From Candidatus Epulonipiscium sp. (GTDB taxonomy: Bacteria; Bacillota; Clostridia; Lachnospirales; Defluviitaleaceae), in contig JAAYPH010000093.1 in the NCBI GenBank assembly GCA_012519955.1, forward strand, positions 1 to 57,715: DNA of 57,715 bases. The letters run 5' to 3'. The position numbers and the translations under genes are program-made. Position 1 is the stretch's first letter; each line of letters begins with the position of its first letter. The notes under the pieces are model-generated. The model had not been told where the DNA came from. It searched no databases and saw only the letters and a list, made by a program, of their open reading frames with translations. Positions 40,495-49,353 of the stretch are shown here, piece after piece.

Positions 40495-40881
40495 CTAAGG
40501 AATAATTCTTGTTATTATATCCATTAAAGCAAGCATCACCGGTGCTGATACAGTTATAATAAGGACTTTTCCTGCAAATTCAATCTTAGACGCAATGGAG
40601 GATTCTCCAGCGTCTTTACAAAGCTGCGCACCAAATTCGGATATATATGCAATTCCAAGGACTTTAAAAACAATTTCAATGTATATAATGTCAATATCAA
40701 TCTTTTCACTCATTCTTTTTACAACATCTAATACGACTCCTAATCTTTCAAGAATCACGACGAATATAATTATTCCTGCTGCAATTCTTATATACATACT
40801 CCATTCAGGATTTTGCTTGTTCAGAATGAGTCCTAAAATCACTGAAATGAGCCCAATGACCACAATTTGACCTATTTCCAT
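40495..40881 (-). CDS. spoIIIAD: Stage III sporulation protein AD
   Basis: A 128-residue membrane protein with four hydrophobic segments. Family positions are seen in QVIV-like IGQIVVIGLISVILGLIL, VFKVLGIAYISEFGAQLCKDAGESSIASKIE near 70-100, and a hydrophobic C-terminus. The ATG follows GGAGATG. It lies between AC and AE in the invariant operon order. Confidence 0.95.
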   Translation of the reverse strand: MEIGQIVVIGLISVILGLILNKQNPEWSMYIRIAAGIIIFVVILERLGVVLDVVKRMSEKIDIDIIYIEIVFKVLGIAYISEFGAQLCKDAGESSIASKIEFAGKVLIITVSAPVMLALMDIITRIIP

Positions 40882-40892
40882 ATCTACATCTC

Positions 40893-41087
40893 CTAAAGCT
40901 GAAACAATGTTTGAACGGTTTGAAACAAATCGCTAATATATTGTATGATCCAAAAAAGGACAACAATGAGGCCTGCCAAAGTTGTAAGCATTGCTTGTTC
41001 TTCTCTTCCGGATCTTACCAGGACTTGATTGAGCACCGAAACTAAAATTCCGACTGCAGCAATTTTAAACACGATTGTAATATCCAT
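40893..41087 (-). CDS. spoIIIAC: Stage III sporulation protein AC
   Basis: A 64-residue protein with two membrane helices (about 6-22 and 33-53) around the conserved loop LVRSGREEQA. Size and pattern match AC proteins, which are invariant in length. ATG behind AGGAGGG, 19 bases after spoIIIAB. Confidence 0.95.
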   Translation of the reverse strand: MDITIVFKIAAVGILVSVLNQVLVRSGREEQAMLTTLAGLIVVLFWIIQYISDLFQTVQTLFQL

Positions 41088-41106
41088 AAATTCCCTCCTA
41101 TTTTCT

Positions 41107-41634
41107 TTAATAAAGCAGTATCACAATTAATAATCCACTTAATATTCCTAGGCTTCTATATAACCTTCCGTTTTTCTGATGATGCAAATCAAGTTTTTTC
41201 ATCTCATCTTCCAAATATAAAATACACAAGTTAATATTGTTCTTCTGCATTTCTTTATCCAAATAGCCTAAAGCATTGCCAAAGGATAATAATATGCTTT
41301 TATCTACTTTGGATAGGTATGTATCATCAATATAGCGTTCCACAGCATTTTCCCATAACTCCGATGCATTGTATCCAGTTTTCTTGCCCATTAACTCCCC
41401 TGCATATGTAAAAATATTTCCTATATTGGAACCAATTCTGCTTCCCACCTGCTCCATTGCCAGGGGAAGAGGAGTAATCATATAATCTATTTCTCCCTTT
41501 AAAAAAACAAACGCTTTTTGCAGGGTTTTTAAATCATTCATTCTATATACATCTAATTTGTCCAGCAGCAGCCCAATGAAAGTAGTTCCGATGACAGTAC
41601 ATATCGCCCCAATTAATTTTATAAACATAATCAT
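41107..41634 (-). CDS. spoIIIAB: Stage III sporulation protein AB
   Basis: A 175-residue protein of the GspF-like SpoIIIAB family. Membrane helices are at the two ends (about 5-25 and 155-175), with a helical cytoplasmic region including LKGEIDYMITPLPLAM and LLSFGNALGYLDKEMQ. In the Bacillus complex it is proposed to bind the AA ATPase, whose gene lies one base upstream of its start. Confidence 0.94.
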   Translation of the reverse strand: MIMFIKLIGAICTVIGTTFIGLLLDKLDVYRMNDLKTLQKAFVFLKGEIDYMITPLPLAMEQVGSRIGSNIGNIFTYAGELMGKKTGYNASELWENAVERYIDDTYLSKVDKSILLSFGNALGYLDKEMQKNNINLCILYLEDEMKKLDLHHQKNGRLYRSLGILSGLLIVILLY

Positions 41635-41635
41635 G

Positions 41636-42595
41636 TCAACTCCTCATTAATGGCTTTAATGAAACTCCATCAATAATATTGTCTATCGTTCCCGGGCCAT
41701 TTCTATAACTTAAAATCACCATACGTTCAAATATCTTTTTTTCTATTAATTCTTTCAAGACGGGTTTTCTTTGAATATCTAACAAAGAGCTTCCATGCAC
41801 TGTACAAATTAGTTTTACTCCTGCATTCATCGCATCTTCTATGGCATGAATATCTTCTGCTTTTCCAATCTCGTCCACAGCAATTACATCTGGTGACATT
41901 GAACGAAGAAGCATTCGCATGCCTTCAACCTTTGGACAACAATCCAGTACATCGGTTCGTATGCCTATATCATTTTGTGGAATCCCTTGATAGCAGCCTG
42001 CAATTTCAGAACGTTCGTCCACTACTCCCACAGTAACTCCTTTAAACATAGGGGTTATCCCATTACTGATCTGCCTTATGAGATCTCGAAGAAGTGTTGT
42101 TTTTCCGCACCTGGGAGGTGAAATGATTAATGTGTGAAAGACACTTCTTTCATTAAGCAGGTAAGGAAGAATTTTACTTGCACATCCAATAACCTGATGG
42201 GAAATTCGAATATTCATTCCTCCAATATATCTCATCGTCTTTATATGACCGTTTTCCATGATAATTTTTCCAACTATCCCTACCCTATGTCCTCCCGGAA
42301 GAGTAATATAGCCATTTCGCATTTCTTCTTCAAATGCATAGATGGAATAATCGCTCATCATTTGAAGGGTATCGGACAAATCCCTTATATCTGTTCTAAA
42401 GGCTTGTTCAATATTTTTACTTAAATACCCGTTGGGTGTAATAAATAAAAATTCCCCATCTTTCACAATCATAATAGGCTTATTGACTCTAAGTCTTATT
42501 TCTTGAATCCTTTTAAATTCATGTTCAGGTATTTTAATGAACAAATCTTTTAATCGGATGCCTAATGAAGATAAAATGATTTCCTTCGTGTTCAT
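41636..42595 (-). CDS. spoIIIAA: Stage III sporulation protein AA (ATPase)
   Basis: A secretion-type ATPase thought to power the SpoIIIA channel. The 319 residues include Walker A PPRCGKTT (160-167), Walker B-like VIAVDEIGKAEDI, and the family N-terminal segment with IQEIRLRVNKPIMIV. The P loop is intact. The ATG follows GGAGG. It is the first gene of the operon, behind a sigma-E-type promoter and the terminator of the preceding gene. Confidence 0.96.
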   Translation of the reverse strand: MNTKEIILSSLGIRLKDLFIKIPEHEFKRIQEIRLRVNKPIMIVKDGEFLFITPNGYLSKNIEQAFRTDIRDLSDTLQMMSDYSIYAFEEEMRNGYITLPGGHRVGIVGKIIMENGHIKTMRYIGGMNIRISHQVIGCASKILPYLLNERSVFHTLIISPPRCGKTTLLRDLIRQISNGITPMFKGVTVGVVDERSEIAGCYQGIPQNDIGIRTDVLDCCPKVEGMRMLLRSMSPDVIAVDEIGKAEDIHAIEDAMNAGVKLICTVHGSSLLDIQRKPVLKELIEKKIFERMVILSYRNGPGTIDNIIDGVSLKPLMRS

Positions 42596-42625
42596 CGGAT
42601 TCCTCCTTTGTTTAATCTTTATTTA

Positions 42626-42655
42626 ATTTTATGAAGGGATGTCCACGAATATGAC
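42626..42655 (-). promoter_or_regulatory. Sigma-E promoter of the spoIIIA operon
   Basis: On minus, GTCATATT (plus 42648-42655), a 14-base spacer and CATAAAAT (plus 42626-42633) match the Bacillus sigma-E consensus at nearly all positions, 31 bases before the spoIIIAA ATG. Mother-cell expression of this operon is established in Bacillus. Confidence 0.8.
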
Positions 42656-42661
42656 AACAAA

Positions 42662-42691
42662 AAAAGTCCATGGTTTTCACCATAGACTTTT
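42662..42691 (-). terminator. Terminator upstream of the spoIIIA operon
   Basis: AAAAGTCCATGGT (42662-42674) pairs with ACCATAGACTTTT (42679-42691), with one G-U in the minus RNA. On minus seven T follow. It ends the transcript of the zinc-ribbon gene. Confidence 0.82.
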
Positions 42692-42699
42692 GGTCGTTC

Positions 42700-43035
42700 T
42701 TATTCTTCAGGATCTTCGTCAAAATCAATTGCAACTTTTATAGGTTCATTGCATTCCGGACAAATAAGCTGTTCTCCGTTTTCTATCATTTTTTCTTCAA
42801 TATCTATTAACTCTCCGCAATTGGGGCATTGATACTGGCAGTCCTCAGAACAGTCTATCTGACAGTCTTCGTAAAGTTCGTCGGTAAGATCTTGAATATC
42901 TTCTATAGAATATGCCATATCCTCTAAAATATCAATCATCACCATCAATAAACGATTTTGCTTTACAGAAGTGTCCAATTCCATTCCGTCCGCAAGACCC
43001 TTTAAGTATGCAACTTTTTCATTTAATGATTTCAT
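42700..43035 (-). CDS. Zinc-ribbon protein of the CD1247 N-terminal family
   Basis: A 111-residue protein found widely in clostridia, of unknown function. The N-terminal half is helical (EKVAYLKGLADGMELD). A Cys-rich segment follows with C58, C62, C66, then a zinc-ribbon-like C70-x2-C73 and C92-x2-C95, and an acidic tail. The ATG follows AAGGAGG. It lies between efp and the spoIIIA operon, with its own terminator. The family name reflects similarity only; the cysteine pattern suggests a metal-bound adaptor, but no partner is visible. Confidence 0.75.
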   Translation of the reverse strand: MKSLNEKVAYLKGLADGMELDTSVKQNRLLMVMIDILEDMAYSIEDIQDLTDELYEDCQIDCSEDCQYQCPNCGELIDIEEKMIENGEQLICPECNEPIKVAIDFDEDPEE

Positions 43036-43076
43036 GGCGAAGCCTCCTTACTATAATCTCTCCACTATAGCATTTA

Positions 43077-43634
43077 CTAAACTCTAGAGAGATATTCACC
43101 GGTACGAGTATCTATTTTAATTTTGTCTCCGATTTCTACGAATAAAGGAACATATACAGTAGCTCCTGTTTCTACTATAGCAGGTTTAGTTGCCCCTGTA
43201 GCAGTATCTCCTTTAAATCCAGGCTCAGTACTGGTTATTTCTAATTCAACAAATAATGGTGGTTCTATACCGAATACTATTCCTTTATGGGATAGAATCT
43301 TAACCATATCATTTTCTTTTACAAACTTTAAGGAATCGCCTAATTGATCTTCATTTAATGCAATTTGATCATAGGTTTCAACATCCATAAAATGATATAA
43401 TTCTCCATCATTGTATAAATACTGCATATCTTTTCTTTCAATATGAGCCTTAGGTACTTTTTCTGTAGGACGGAAAGTTTTTTCCACTACTCCCCCGGAT
43501 TTTAAATTCTTTAATTTAGTTCTTACAAATGCCGCGCCTTTTCCAGGTTTTACATGTTGGAATTCAACGATCACATAAATGTCACCTTCATATTCAATCG
43601 TTACACCGTTTCTGAAGTCTCCTGCTGAAATCAT
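43077..43634 (-). CDS. efp: Translation elongation factor P
   Basis: EF-P rescues ribosomes stalled on polyproline. With the ATG at plus 43632-43634, six bases behind AAGGAGG, it is the standard 185 residues. An in-frame upstream extension of 11 residues is unsupported. It has the KOW-like domain I with VKPGKGAAF (K32 at the tip, the site modified in many bacteria) and the two OB domains, ending with the [10 protein letters not shown] signature. No modifying enzyme is in the window. Upstream lies the pepP-type gene, a common Firmicutes pairing. Confidence 0.97.
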   Translation of the reverse strand: MISAGDFRNGVTIEYEGDIYVIVEFQHVKPGKGAAFVRTKLKNLKSGGVVEKTFRPTEKVPKAHIERKDMQYLYNDGELYHFMDVETYDQIALNEDQLGDSLKFVKENDMVKILSHKGIVFGIEPPLFVELEITSTEPGFKGDTATGATKPAIVETGATVYVPLFVEIGDKIKIDTRTGEYLSRV

Positions 43635-43729
43635 AATTTTCCTCCTTAATCTGTTACTAAAAAACAACTTGTAAAATATATCTTGTATAGTTTAAACTAA
43701 AATTCGATTTTTTTCAATTATTTTTTTCT

Positions 43730-44797
43730 TTATACTTCAATCAGCTCTTTTGGAGAAGTTGTTAGATTTTCTATGCCCTGCTCTTTTACGACTACTAAAT
43801 CCTCAATTCGTACTCCTCCAAAGTCAGGAATATAAATTCCAGGCTCTACAGTAATCACTGTACCCGGTTCGATGATTTCTTCTTCAGTCATAGAAAATCT
43901 CGGATTCTCATGGACTTCCATGCCTACGGAATGGCCTAAACCGTGTCCGAAATACTCTCCGTATCCCTTATCTGTTATATAATCCCTTGCAATTTTATCA
44001 ATTTCTTTTCCTTTTACCAAAGGTCTTATGGCTTCTAATGCCATTTTTTGAGCTGTTAGGACCGTCTGATAAATTTCTCGGTGCCTATTACTAGCTTTCC
44101 CAATCACTACAGTTCTAGTCATATCGGAGCAGTATCCTTTATAGATACATCCAAAATCCATAACTACAAAGTCGCCTTTTTCCAGCTTTTTTTCCGTTGG
44201 AACTGCATGGGGCAGGGCAGAAAAAGCACCCGATGCTACTATAGTACTAAAAGATAAATCAGAGGCACCGTTTTTTTTCATGAAATATTCCAATTCCAAG
44301 GCAATATCTCTTTCGATGGTTGCTTCTTTCAAAAAAGGCAGGGTATGATGAAAGGCTTGATCTGCAATCCTAGCAGCCTCTCGAATGAAAGCAATCTCAT
44401 TTTCATCTTTGATCACTCTTAGCTTTTCAACGACCTTTTGAGTCGGAACCATTGAAACAGATAAATTTTTCTCATATTCTTTATACTCGTTATAAGTAAC
44501 GGTTTCACTTTCAAAGCCCAGAGTTTTAATGCCTTCTTTTTGTATTAATTCATTAATTTCTTTATAAAGACCTCTGGTTGTGTGGTTTACAATTTGGAAA
44601 TCCGGGGCCTGTTTTTTTGCTTGCTCTATATAACGAAAATCAGTGAATAAAATGGAAGAATGATTAGAAATAAATAAGATTCCTGCCGATCCACTAAATC
44701 CGCTTATATATTTCCTATTGATTGGATTTTGAATCAAGATTCCATCCAAATTAAGGGCGTTGATTTTATCTCTTAGTTTTTTAAGCCTTTCACTCAT
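43730..44797 (-). CDS. M24 family Xaa-Pro aminopeptidase
   Basis: A metallopeptidase releasing residues N-terminal to proline. The 355 residues have an N-terminal creatinase-like domain (about 1-130) and a pita-bread catalytic domain. Metal ligands fall in MDFGCIYKGYCSDMTRT, GHGLGHSVGMEVHE, TVEPGIY and GGVRIED. All five usual ligand positions appear intact. The ATG follows GGAGAG. It lies between aroQ and efp. Confidence 0.93.
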   Translation of the reverse strand: MSERLKKLRDKINALNLDGILIQNPINRKYISGFSGSAGILFISNHSSILFTDFRYIEQAKKQAPDFQIVNHTTRGLYKEINELIQKEGIKTLGFESETVTYNEYKEYEKNLSVSMVPTQKVVEKLRVIKDENEIAFIREAARIADQAFHHTLPFLKEATIERDIALELEYFMKKNGASDLSFSTIVASGAFSALPHAVPTEKKLEKGDFVVMDFGCIYKGYCSDMTRTVVIGKASNRHREIYQTVLTAQKMALEAIRPLVKGKEIDKIARDYITDKGYGEYFGHGLGHSVGMEVHENPRFSMTEEEIIEPGTVITVEPGIYIPDFGGVRIEDLVVVKEQGIENLTTSPKELIEV

Positions 44798-44815
44798 ATG
44801 GACTCTCCTTAGCTG

Positions 44816-45259
44816 TCATTTTTCATTTAATTTCATATTTAATGCATGCATCCCTAAAATATAACTATAAGCGCCAAATCCTGCAATTTGGCCTATGCAT
44901 ACAGGAGCGGTAACTGAGGTATGGCGAAATTCTTCTCGTTTATGGATATTGGATAGATGGACTTCTACAGTCGGGATATTGGTCGATGAAATGGCATCCC
45001 GAAGGGCATAACTATAGTGAGTATATGCACCTGGATTGATAATAATGCCGTCTACTCCATCGAAGTAAGCTTGCTGCAATCTATCAATCAAAGCGCCTTC
45101 TGAATTCGATTGAAATATTTCTAAACTTAAACCCATCTCTTCACCAGTCTTTAACAAGTACTCGTTCAAGTCGTTGAAGGACATTTCTCCATATACACCT
45201 TTTTCACGAATACCTAAGAAATTTAGATTAGGTCCATGAATTACAAGTATTTTTTTCAT
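44816..45259 (-). CDS. aroQ: Type II 3-dehydroquinate dehydratase
   Basis: It converts 3-dehydroquinate to 3-dehydroshikimate, a step of the shikimate pathway. With the ATG at plus 45257-45259 it is 147 residues and starts [15 protein letters not shown]. The catalytic Tyr is in KGVYG (about residue 23), and His/Arg residues in [16 protein letters not shown]. The ATG overlaps the aroK stop in ATGA. aroK and aroQ are adjacent, and aroE lies 1.4 kb upstream, so three shikimate genes cluster here. Confidence 0.95.
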   Translation of the reverse strand: MKKILVIHGPNLNFLGIREKGVYGEMSFNDLNEYLLKTGEEMGLSLEIFQSNSEGALIDRLQQAYFDGVDGIIINPGAYTHYSYALRDAISSTNIPTVEVHLSNIHKREEFRHTSVTAPVCIGQIAGFGAYSYILGMHALNMKLNEK

Positions 45260-45786
45260 ATTACTTTTCCCCTCATGCAATCTAAAATAGAGACGACTAT
45301 CTCTTCTATAGATTTATGATCGATATCAATGATCATATCCGAAGCACTTTCATAAAGAGGGCTTCTTTCTTTTAATAGACTTTTTATCGTCTCTAGTTTA
45401 TTTCCGGTATTTAATAATGGTCTAGTGGTATCATATTTTACATTCTCAAAAATATGCTCTGGTGAGCCTTTGAGATAAAAAATGGTACCATTATTTTTTA
45501 GATTAGAAATATTATTAGGATTTTTAACGACTCCTCCCCCTGTGGCAATGACCGCTTCTGAAGTTAAAGCGATTTGGGATATGATTTCCTCTTCTAAGAT
45601 CCTAAACTTTTCTTCTCCATAATGTTTAAAATAGTCTGATATAGGCATTTTGATTCTGTCTTCTATTAACACATCAGAATCAATAAAAGAATAGTTAAGT
45701 CTTTGGGCAAGGGCTTTTCCTATGGTTGATTTACCGCTTCCCATAAATCCTATTAATACAATATTCGATTTATTCATCTTGTTCAT
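45256..45786 (-). CDS. aroK: Shikimate kinase
   Basis: It phosphorylates shikimate with ATP. The 176 residues have the P loop GFMGSGKST (13-21), the shikimate-binding DSDVLIEDR, and [12 protein letters not shown], and the lid region TRPLL. The start is the first ATG, nine bases behind AAGGA. It overlaps the ComFB-like gene by 17 bases and aroQ by four bases. Confidence 0.95.
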   Translation of the reverse strand: MNKMNKSNIVLIGFMGSGKSTIGKALAQRLNYSFIDSDVLIEDRIKMPISDYFKHYGEEKFRILEEEIISQIALTSEAVIATGGGVVKNPNNISNLKNNGTIFYLKGSPEHIFENVKYDTTRPLLNTGNKLETIKSLLKERSPLYESASDMIIDIDHKSIEEIVVSILDCMRGKVI

Positions 45787-46045
45787 GCTGCGGATTCCTT
45801 TTTACAAGAATTGCTGCTTTTATGATCGCTGAAAGTACATCCACATCAAATTGTTGTTGAAGTGTATTAAGTTTGGTATAAAGACGTCCTTTTGCTGTAA
45901 CAATATAATGGGGCTGTAAAGAATTTAAGGCAATAGCAGCAACATCCATTTTACATTTTTCGCAGTCGCATACTTTTACATCTCTTACTACTCCATCTAA
46001 TTGTGCAAAAACCAAATCCTCCATATAGTTTCTAATTTCTAACAC
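45770..46045 (-). CDS. ComFB-like late competence protein
   Basis: A 91-residue protein of the ComFB family. It has the typical N-terminus EIRNYMEDLVFAQLD, the cysteine cluster CDCEKC (C26, C28 and C31), IALNSLQPHYIVTAKG, and a helical C-terminus. The family occurs in the competence operon of Bacillus, and some members outside Firmicutes are reported to bind cyclic dinucleotides. Here it starts with GTG, six bases after GGAGGG, and lies just downstream of a pilin gene, so a link with pilus or DNA-uptake control is plausible but unproven. Confidence 0.82.
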   Translation of the reverse strand: MLEIRNYMEDLVFAQLDGVVRDVKVCDCEKCKMDVAAIALNSLQPHYIVTAKGRLYTKLNTLQQQFDVDVLSAIIKAAILVKRNPQHEQDE

Positions 46046-46134
46046 TATAATCCCTCCTCATATTTTTCCCAAAAATTTTTTCATTATTTATATATGAATT
46101 TCTTAAAACTTTCCAATACTAAAATTTTTCACAA

Positions 46135-46584
46135 CTATCCTTTAAAAATATCATATATTCTAACTCTGCCTGTTCCAGGCCTCACAGTGATCTTAACTTT
46201 AAAATTCTTAGATTTAAGATAAATATGTCCCCCTGAGCCGGTTGTTCCTTTTGCTGTAAATTTAATTTCCTTAGGAGTAGCAAAAACGATTTCCTCCATT
46301 TTGATCTCAGGACTTAACTGTACTTTCTTTAAATGAGGACCAAAGGCATTAGAAGACATAATATAAACATTCTGAGCATCATAAAATCTCAGCCAATATT
46401 TTTTGTTGTCCTGAATGGCTCTTTTTTGTGTATATTGTATGTTCATCTTTAGTTCTAGGGCAGCTTGCTTAAGTGCCGCTCTTTCAAACATATGAAAAGA
46501 AGGTATGACAATACAAGTCAAACAAGAAATAATACTTACCACAATGACCAATTCGATTAATGAAAACCCGTCTTCCTTTTTCAT
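46135..46584 (-). CDS. Type IV prepilin-like protein (GspH/FimT type)
   Basis: A 149-residue minor prepilin. A short charged leader KKEDG is followed by FSLIELVIVVSIISCLTCIVI; predicted cleavage after G6 gives Phe at +1 and Glu at +5. The C-terminal part is a small beta-domain with FTAKGTTGSGGHIYLKSK, the FimT/GspH pattern. The ATG follows AAGGAG. It is separated from the main pilus block by aroE, yqeG and the lipoprotein gene but lies in the same direction. Confidence 0.85.
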   Translation of the reverse strand: MKKEDGFSLIELVIVVSIISCLTCIVIPSFHMFERAALKQAALELKMNIQYTQKRAIQDNKKYWLRFYDAQNVYIMSSNAFGPHLKKVQLSPEIKMEEIVFATPKEIKFTAKGTTGSGGHIYLKSKNFKVKITVRPGTGRVRIYDIFKG

Positions 46585-46616
46585 ATACTCCTTCTTTCTT
46601 AAAGAAAGCAGGCAGT

Positions 46617-47489
46617 CTAAAGGTTTAATTCATTTTTTAGTACGCCAAATAATTGATCTATGTACATTTGGGGAACTGTTATCTCATTCCAGATTTCGAA
46701 TGCTCTTATTGCCTGGTAAAAAAGCATGCCAAAACCATTGACCGTTTTACAACCTGCATTCTTCGCCATTTTTAGAAACAATGTTTCAGAAGGGTTATAA
46801 ATCAAATCCACCGCAGCTTGTACTCCACTAAAAAATGCCTCATCTGTTATTGGAGACTGGTCTTCCCTGGGGTGAAGGCCAACAGAAGTCGTCTGAATAC
46901 ACAGATCAACAAGAAAATCCTGATCAAACGAATCAAGAGAACCAGATTGAACGGGAACATTATAATGGAAAGAAACAGCTTTTGCCAATTCTTCTGCCCT
47001 TTCTTTCGTTCGATTAACAATCAGAATTTGCCTTGGATTTTGAGATGCCGTAACCATGGCTGTAGCTCTGGCAGCACCCCCAGCGCCTATAATCATAATA
47101 TTTTGGCCGTTGATACTAATTTCATTTTGTATTAAAGATTGCAGAAGCCCTTCCGCATCGGTATTATAACCAATATATCCTTCCTCAGATCTCTTTAGTG
47201 TATTAACTGCCCCAATTTGGTTGGCGTATCCTTCCAGCTTTGAAAGAAAGGGAATTACTTCTTCTTTATAAGGGACTGTAACATTCAATCCCTGAATATT
47301 TAACTGATATGCACCTATTAGAGCTTCTTTTAACCCTTGAGAAGGAACATCAAAAGGTACATAAATCATATTCTTCTTGACCATACTTGCTAAGGTATTG
47401 TGAATGATTGGAGACAAAGTGTGTTTTATAGGGTGACCAATTAGACCATATACTTTCGTACTTCCATTTACAATGTCAACATGCTTCAT
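46617..47489 (-). CDS. aroE: Shikimate dehydrogenase (NADP)
   Basis: It reduces 3-dehydroshikimate to shikimate. The 290 residues show the substrate loop SPIIHN (26-31), the catalytic lysine in NVTVPYKEEV (K75), NTDAEG, the Rossmann motif GAGGAARA, and NRTKERAEEL. Length is normal. It overlaps the yqeG stop by four bases (ATGA), suggesting coupled translation, and lies within the pilus gene block. Confidence 0.95.
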   Translation of the reverse strand: MKHVDIVNGSTKVYGLIGHPIKHTLSPIIHNTLASMVKKNMIYVPFDVPSQGLKEALIGAYQLNIQGLNVTVPYKEEVIPFLSKLEGYANQIGAVNTLKRSEEGYIGYNTDAEGLLQSLIQNEISINGQNIMIIGAGGAARATAMVTASQNPRQILIVNRTKERAEELAKAVSFHYNVPVQSGSLDSFDQDFLVDLCIQTTSVGLHPREDQSPITDEAFFSGVQAAVDLIYNPSETLFLKMAKNAGCKTVNGFGMLFYQAIRAFEIWNEITVPQMYIDQLFGVLKNELNL

Positions 47490-47995
47490 TTTAATTTCTT
47501 CCTTTGACGTTCGTAAATTCTAATGACTGTTCTTTCTAAGCCTCTTTTAATCTTGGTAATCCATTCATCTCTTTCGCTCACTGGAACAACCAAAATTGTT
47601 TTAATGCCCGCTTTATTTCCACCCCATACATCAGTAAAAATTTGATCTCCAATAACGATGGTATTATTTTGATCTGTCTGCATTAATGCCATAGCTTTTT
47701 TAAAGCTTCTGCTTCTAGGTTTTGAAGCCTTATGAATGGCAAAAACCTTTAATCTTTCGTTGAATTTGATTACCCTTTCCTCTGTATTATTGGATACCAG
47801 ACAAATTTTAAACCCATGACTTTTTAATTCTTCAAAAAAATTAATTATTTTTTCATTGGGATGGGCAACATCGAAAGGCACCAGGGTATTATCAATGTCA
47901 AAAATTAATCCTTTAATGTTATTTCTTTTTAATTCACTTATATTTAAGTCAAAAATAGAAGATATATAATCTGTAGGAAATAGTTGTCTTATCAT
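47486..47995 (-). CDS. YqeG family HAD IIIA-type phosphatase
   Basis: A 169-residue HAD phosphatase. Motif I is FDIDNTLV (nucleophile D33, acid D35), motif II CLVSNN, and motif IV VIGDQIFTD. The lysine motif III lies in KASKPRSRSF. Its physiological substrate is unknown; distant eukaryotic relatives dephosphorylate phosphatidylglycerophosphate. It overlaps aroE by four bases, a common pairing of yqeG with aroE in Firmicutes. Confidence 0.92.
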   Translation of the reverse strand: MIRQLFPTDYISSIFDLNISELKRNNIKGLIFDIDNTLVPFDVAHPNEKIINFFEELKSHGFKICLVSNNTEERVIKFNERLKVFAIHKASKPRSRSFKKAMALMQTDQNNTIVIGDQIFTDVWGGNKAGIKTILVVPVSERDEWITKIKRGLERTVIRIYERQRKKLK

Positions 47996-48018
47996 TATGC
48001 ACCTCTACTTAGTATGTT

Positions 48019-49353
48019 TTAGCTTTCTAGGGAAGAATCTTCGGTTATTTCTTCTTGATTTTCATTAACTTCAGTTTCTTCATTGGCTTCAGGTTCTTCT
48101 AAAGGTACATTGGGTTCCATAAAAAGATATTGGATACTTTTAATCTTAGCCCCTTGTTCTACATCATCCTCTACAACTGCAAGATATCTATAAATTATAT
48201 CGGAATCCGTATAATCAGACAATCGTACCTTTGTAGGAATCTCAACAATATATTTTCTGATTTTTTTAGATGTATCAATATGAACATTGATTTTTATGTC
48301 TTCTTTATTCACACTTACAGTGGTAATATCATCTTTGGCCGGTATAATGGTTTTAGGAAATTGATCTTTATACTTTTCCTTTTTCAACATGACATAATCT
48401 TTTATATCCAATTCTGATAACATCTGCTCAAATATCTCAAAACTTGTATCATACGCATATTGATAGTATTGATACGAATCTTTATCCTGATTCATAAATT
48501 GATTAAAAAAGAATTTAATCAATCCTTCATCTGAAATCTCAGGTTTTTCTAGATAAGGTACTCTTTGAAGAAAATCATTATTCATGATCTTTCTTCTATT
48601 TTTTTCAAAAATGGATATTTCTCCGTTTTCTTTTAGACTGTTTAAAGAAATTTTCAAGTCTTTATTCTCTAATTCTAAAATGTATGCACATTTAACTTTT
48701 ATTTCATCCTTGTCAGAATCTTTAATTTCAGCATCTGCATTGATTTTGTAATAATAGTTTTTTTCATCACTAAAACTATAGAACTGGTCAAACTGATCCT
48801 TAGAGATTACTTCCGCTTTTACAAAAACATCTGTTAGAAGAGTATACTTTGGTTCTTCATCTTCAACGACTTCATAATGTACATCTTCAACATCCAGATA
48901 GTTAATTATGACATTTCCATTGATTTCTACGAAACGAGGGAAATGAATATTGGTCGTCAAAAACTGCTTGTTGAATTTTTCTTCTAACTCTGAAGTCATA
49001 TACCCCCTTAAAAGTGTATGGGCATGGGATTTAAATTCAGCATATTCATTCCAATAGCCCTCATTTAATTCTATAGGGTAGGCATTGAGTGCAAGTATTT
49101 CTTTCTCAGAGGCAGCAAAGAATTGCCTAAAAAATCTTATCAACTCATCTTTCAACACATCAAATTCTTCTTCGTTATTATTGAAATTATTTTGCTCTTT
49201 ACTTTCTTCCAGGGTGCTTTCAGTGTCAATTAAATTGGATACTTCACTGGAGGAAGTGCCCAAAACACTACACCCTGTTAGAATTACTATCATAAGCATC
49301 ATACTGATCCATAGCTTTAATTGCTTTTGTATCAATGCCATCACTCCATTCAT
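48019..49353 (-). CDS. Unrecognised lipoprotein with probable tandem repeat domains
   Basis: A 444-residue protein I cannot name. A hydrophobic segment (12-26) ends in the lipobox LTGC with C28, so it is expected to be lipid-anchored on the outer face. Two regions (about 65-230 and 285-410) look alike: both open with a helix (ELIRFFRQFF and GLIKFFFNQF) and continue into alternating beta-strands, suggesting duplicated domains. The C-terminal 35 residues are strongly acidic. Its start overlaps the stop of the giant minor pilin by one base, so it probably belongs to the pilus system, perhaps as an envelope anchor. That role is inferred from position only. Confidence 0.7.
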   Translation of the reverse strand: MNGVMALIQKQLKLWISMMLMIVILTGCSVLGTSSSEVSNLIDTESTLEESKEQNNFNNNEEEFDVLKDELIRFFRQFFAASEKEILALNAYPIELNEGYWNEYAEFKSHAHTLLRGYMTSELEEKFNKQFLTTNIHFPRFVEINGNVIINYLDVEDVHYEVVEDEEPKYTLLTDVFVKAEVISKDQFDQFYSFSDEKNYYYKINADAEIKDSDKDEIKVKCAYILELENKDLKISLNSLKENGEISIFEKNRRKIMNNDFLQRVPYLEKPEISDEGLIKFFFNQFMNQDKDSYQYYQYAYDTSFEIFEQMLSELDIKDYVMLKKEKYKDQFPKTIIPAKDDITTVSVNKEDIKINVHIDTSKKIRKYIVEIPTKVRLSDYTDSDIIYRYLAVVEDDVEQGAKIKSIQYLFMEPNVPLEEPEANEETEVNENQEEITEDSSLES

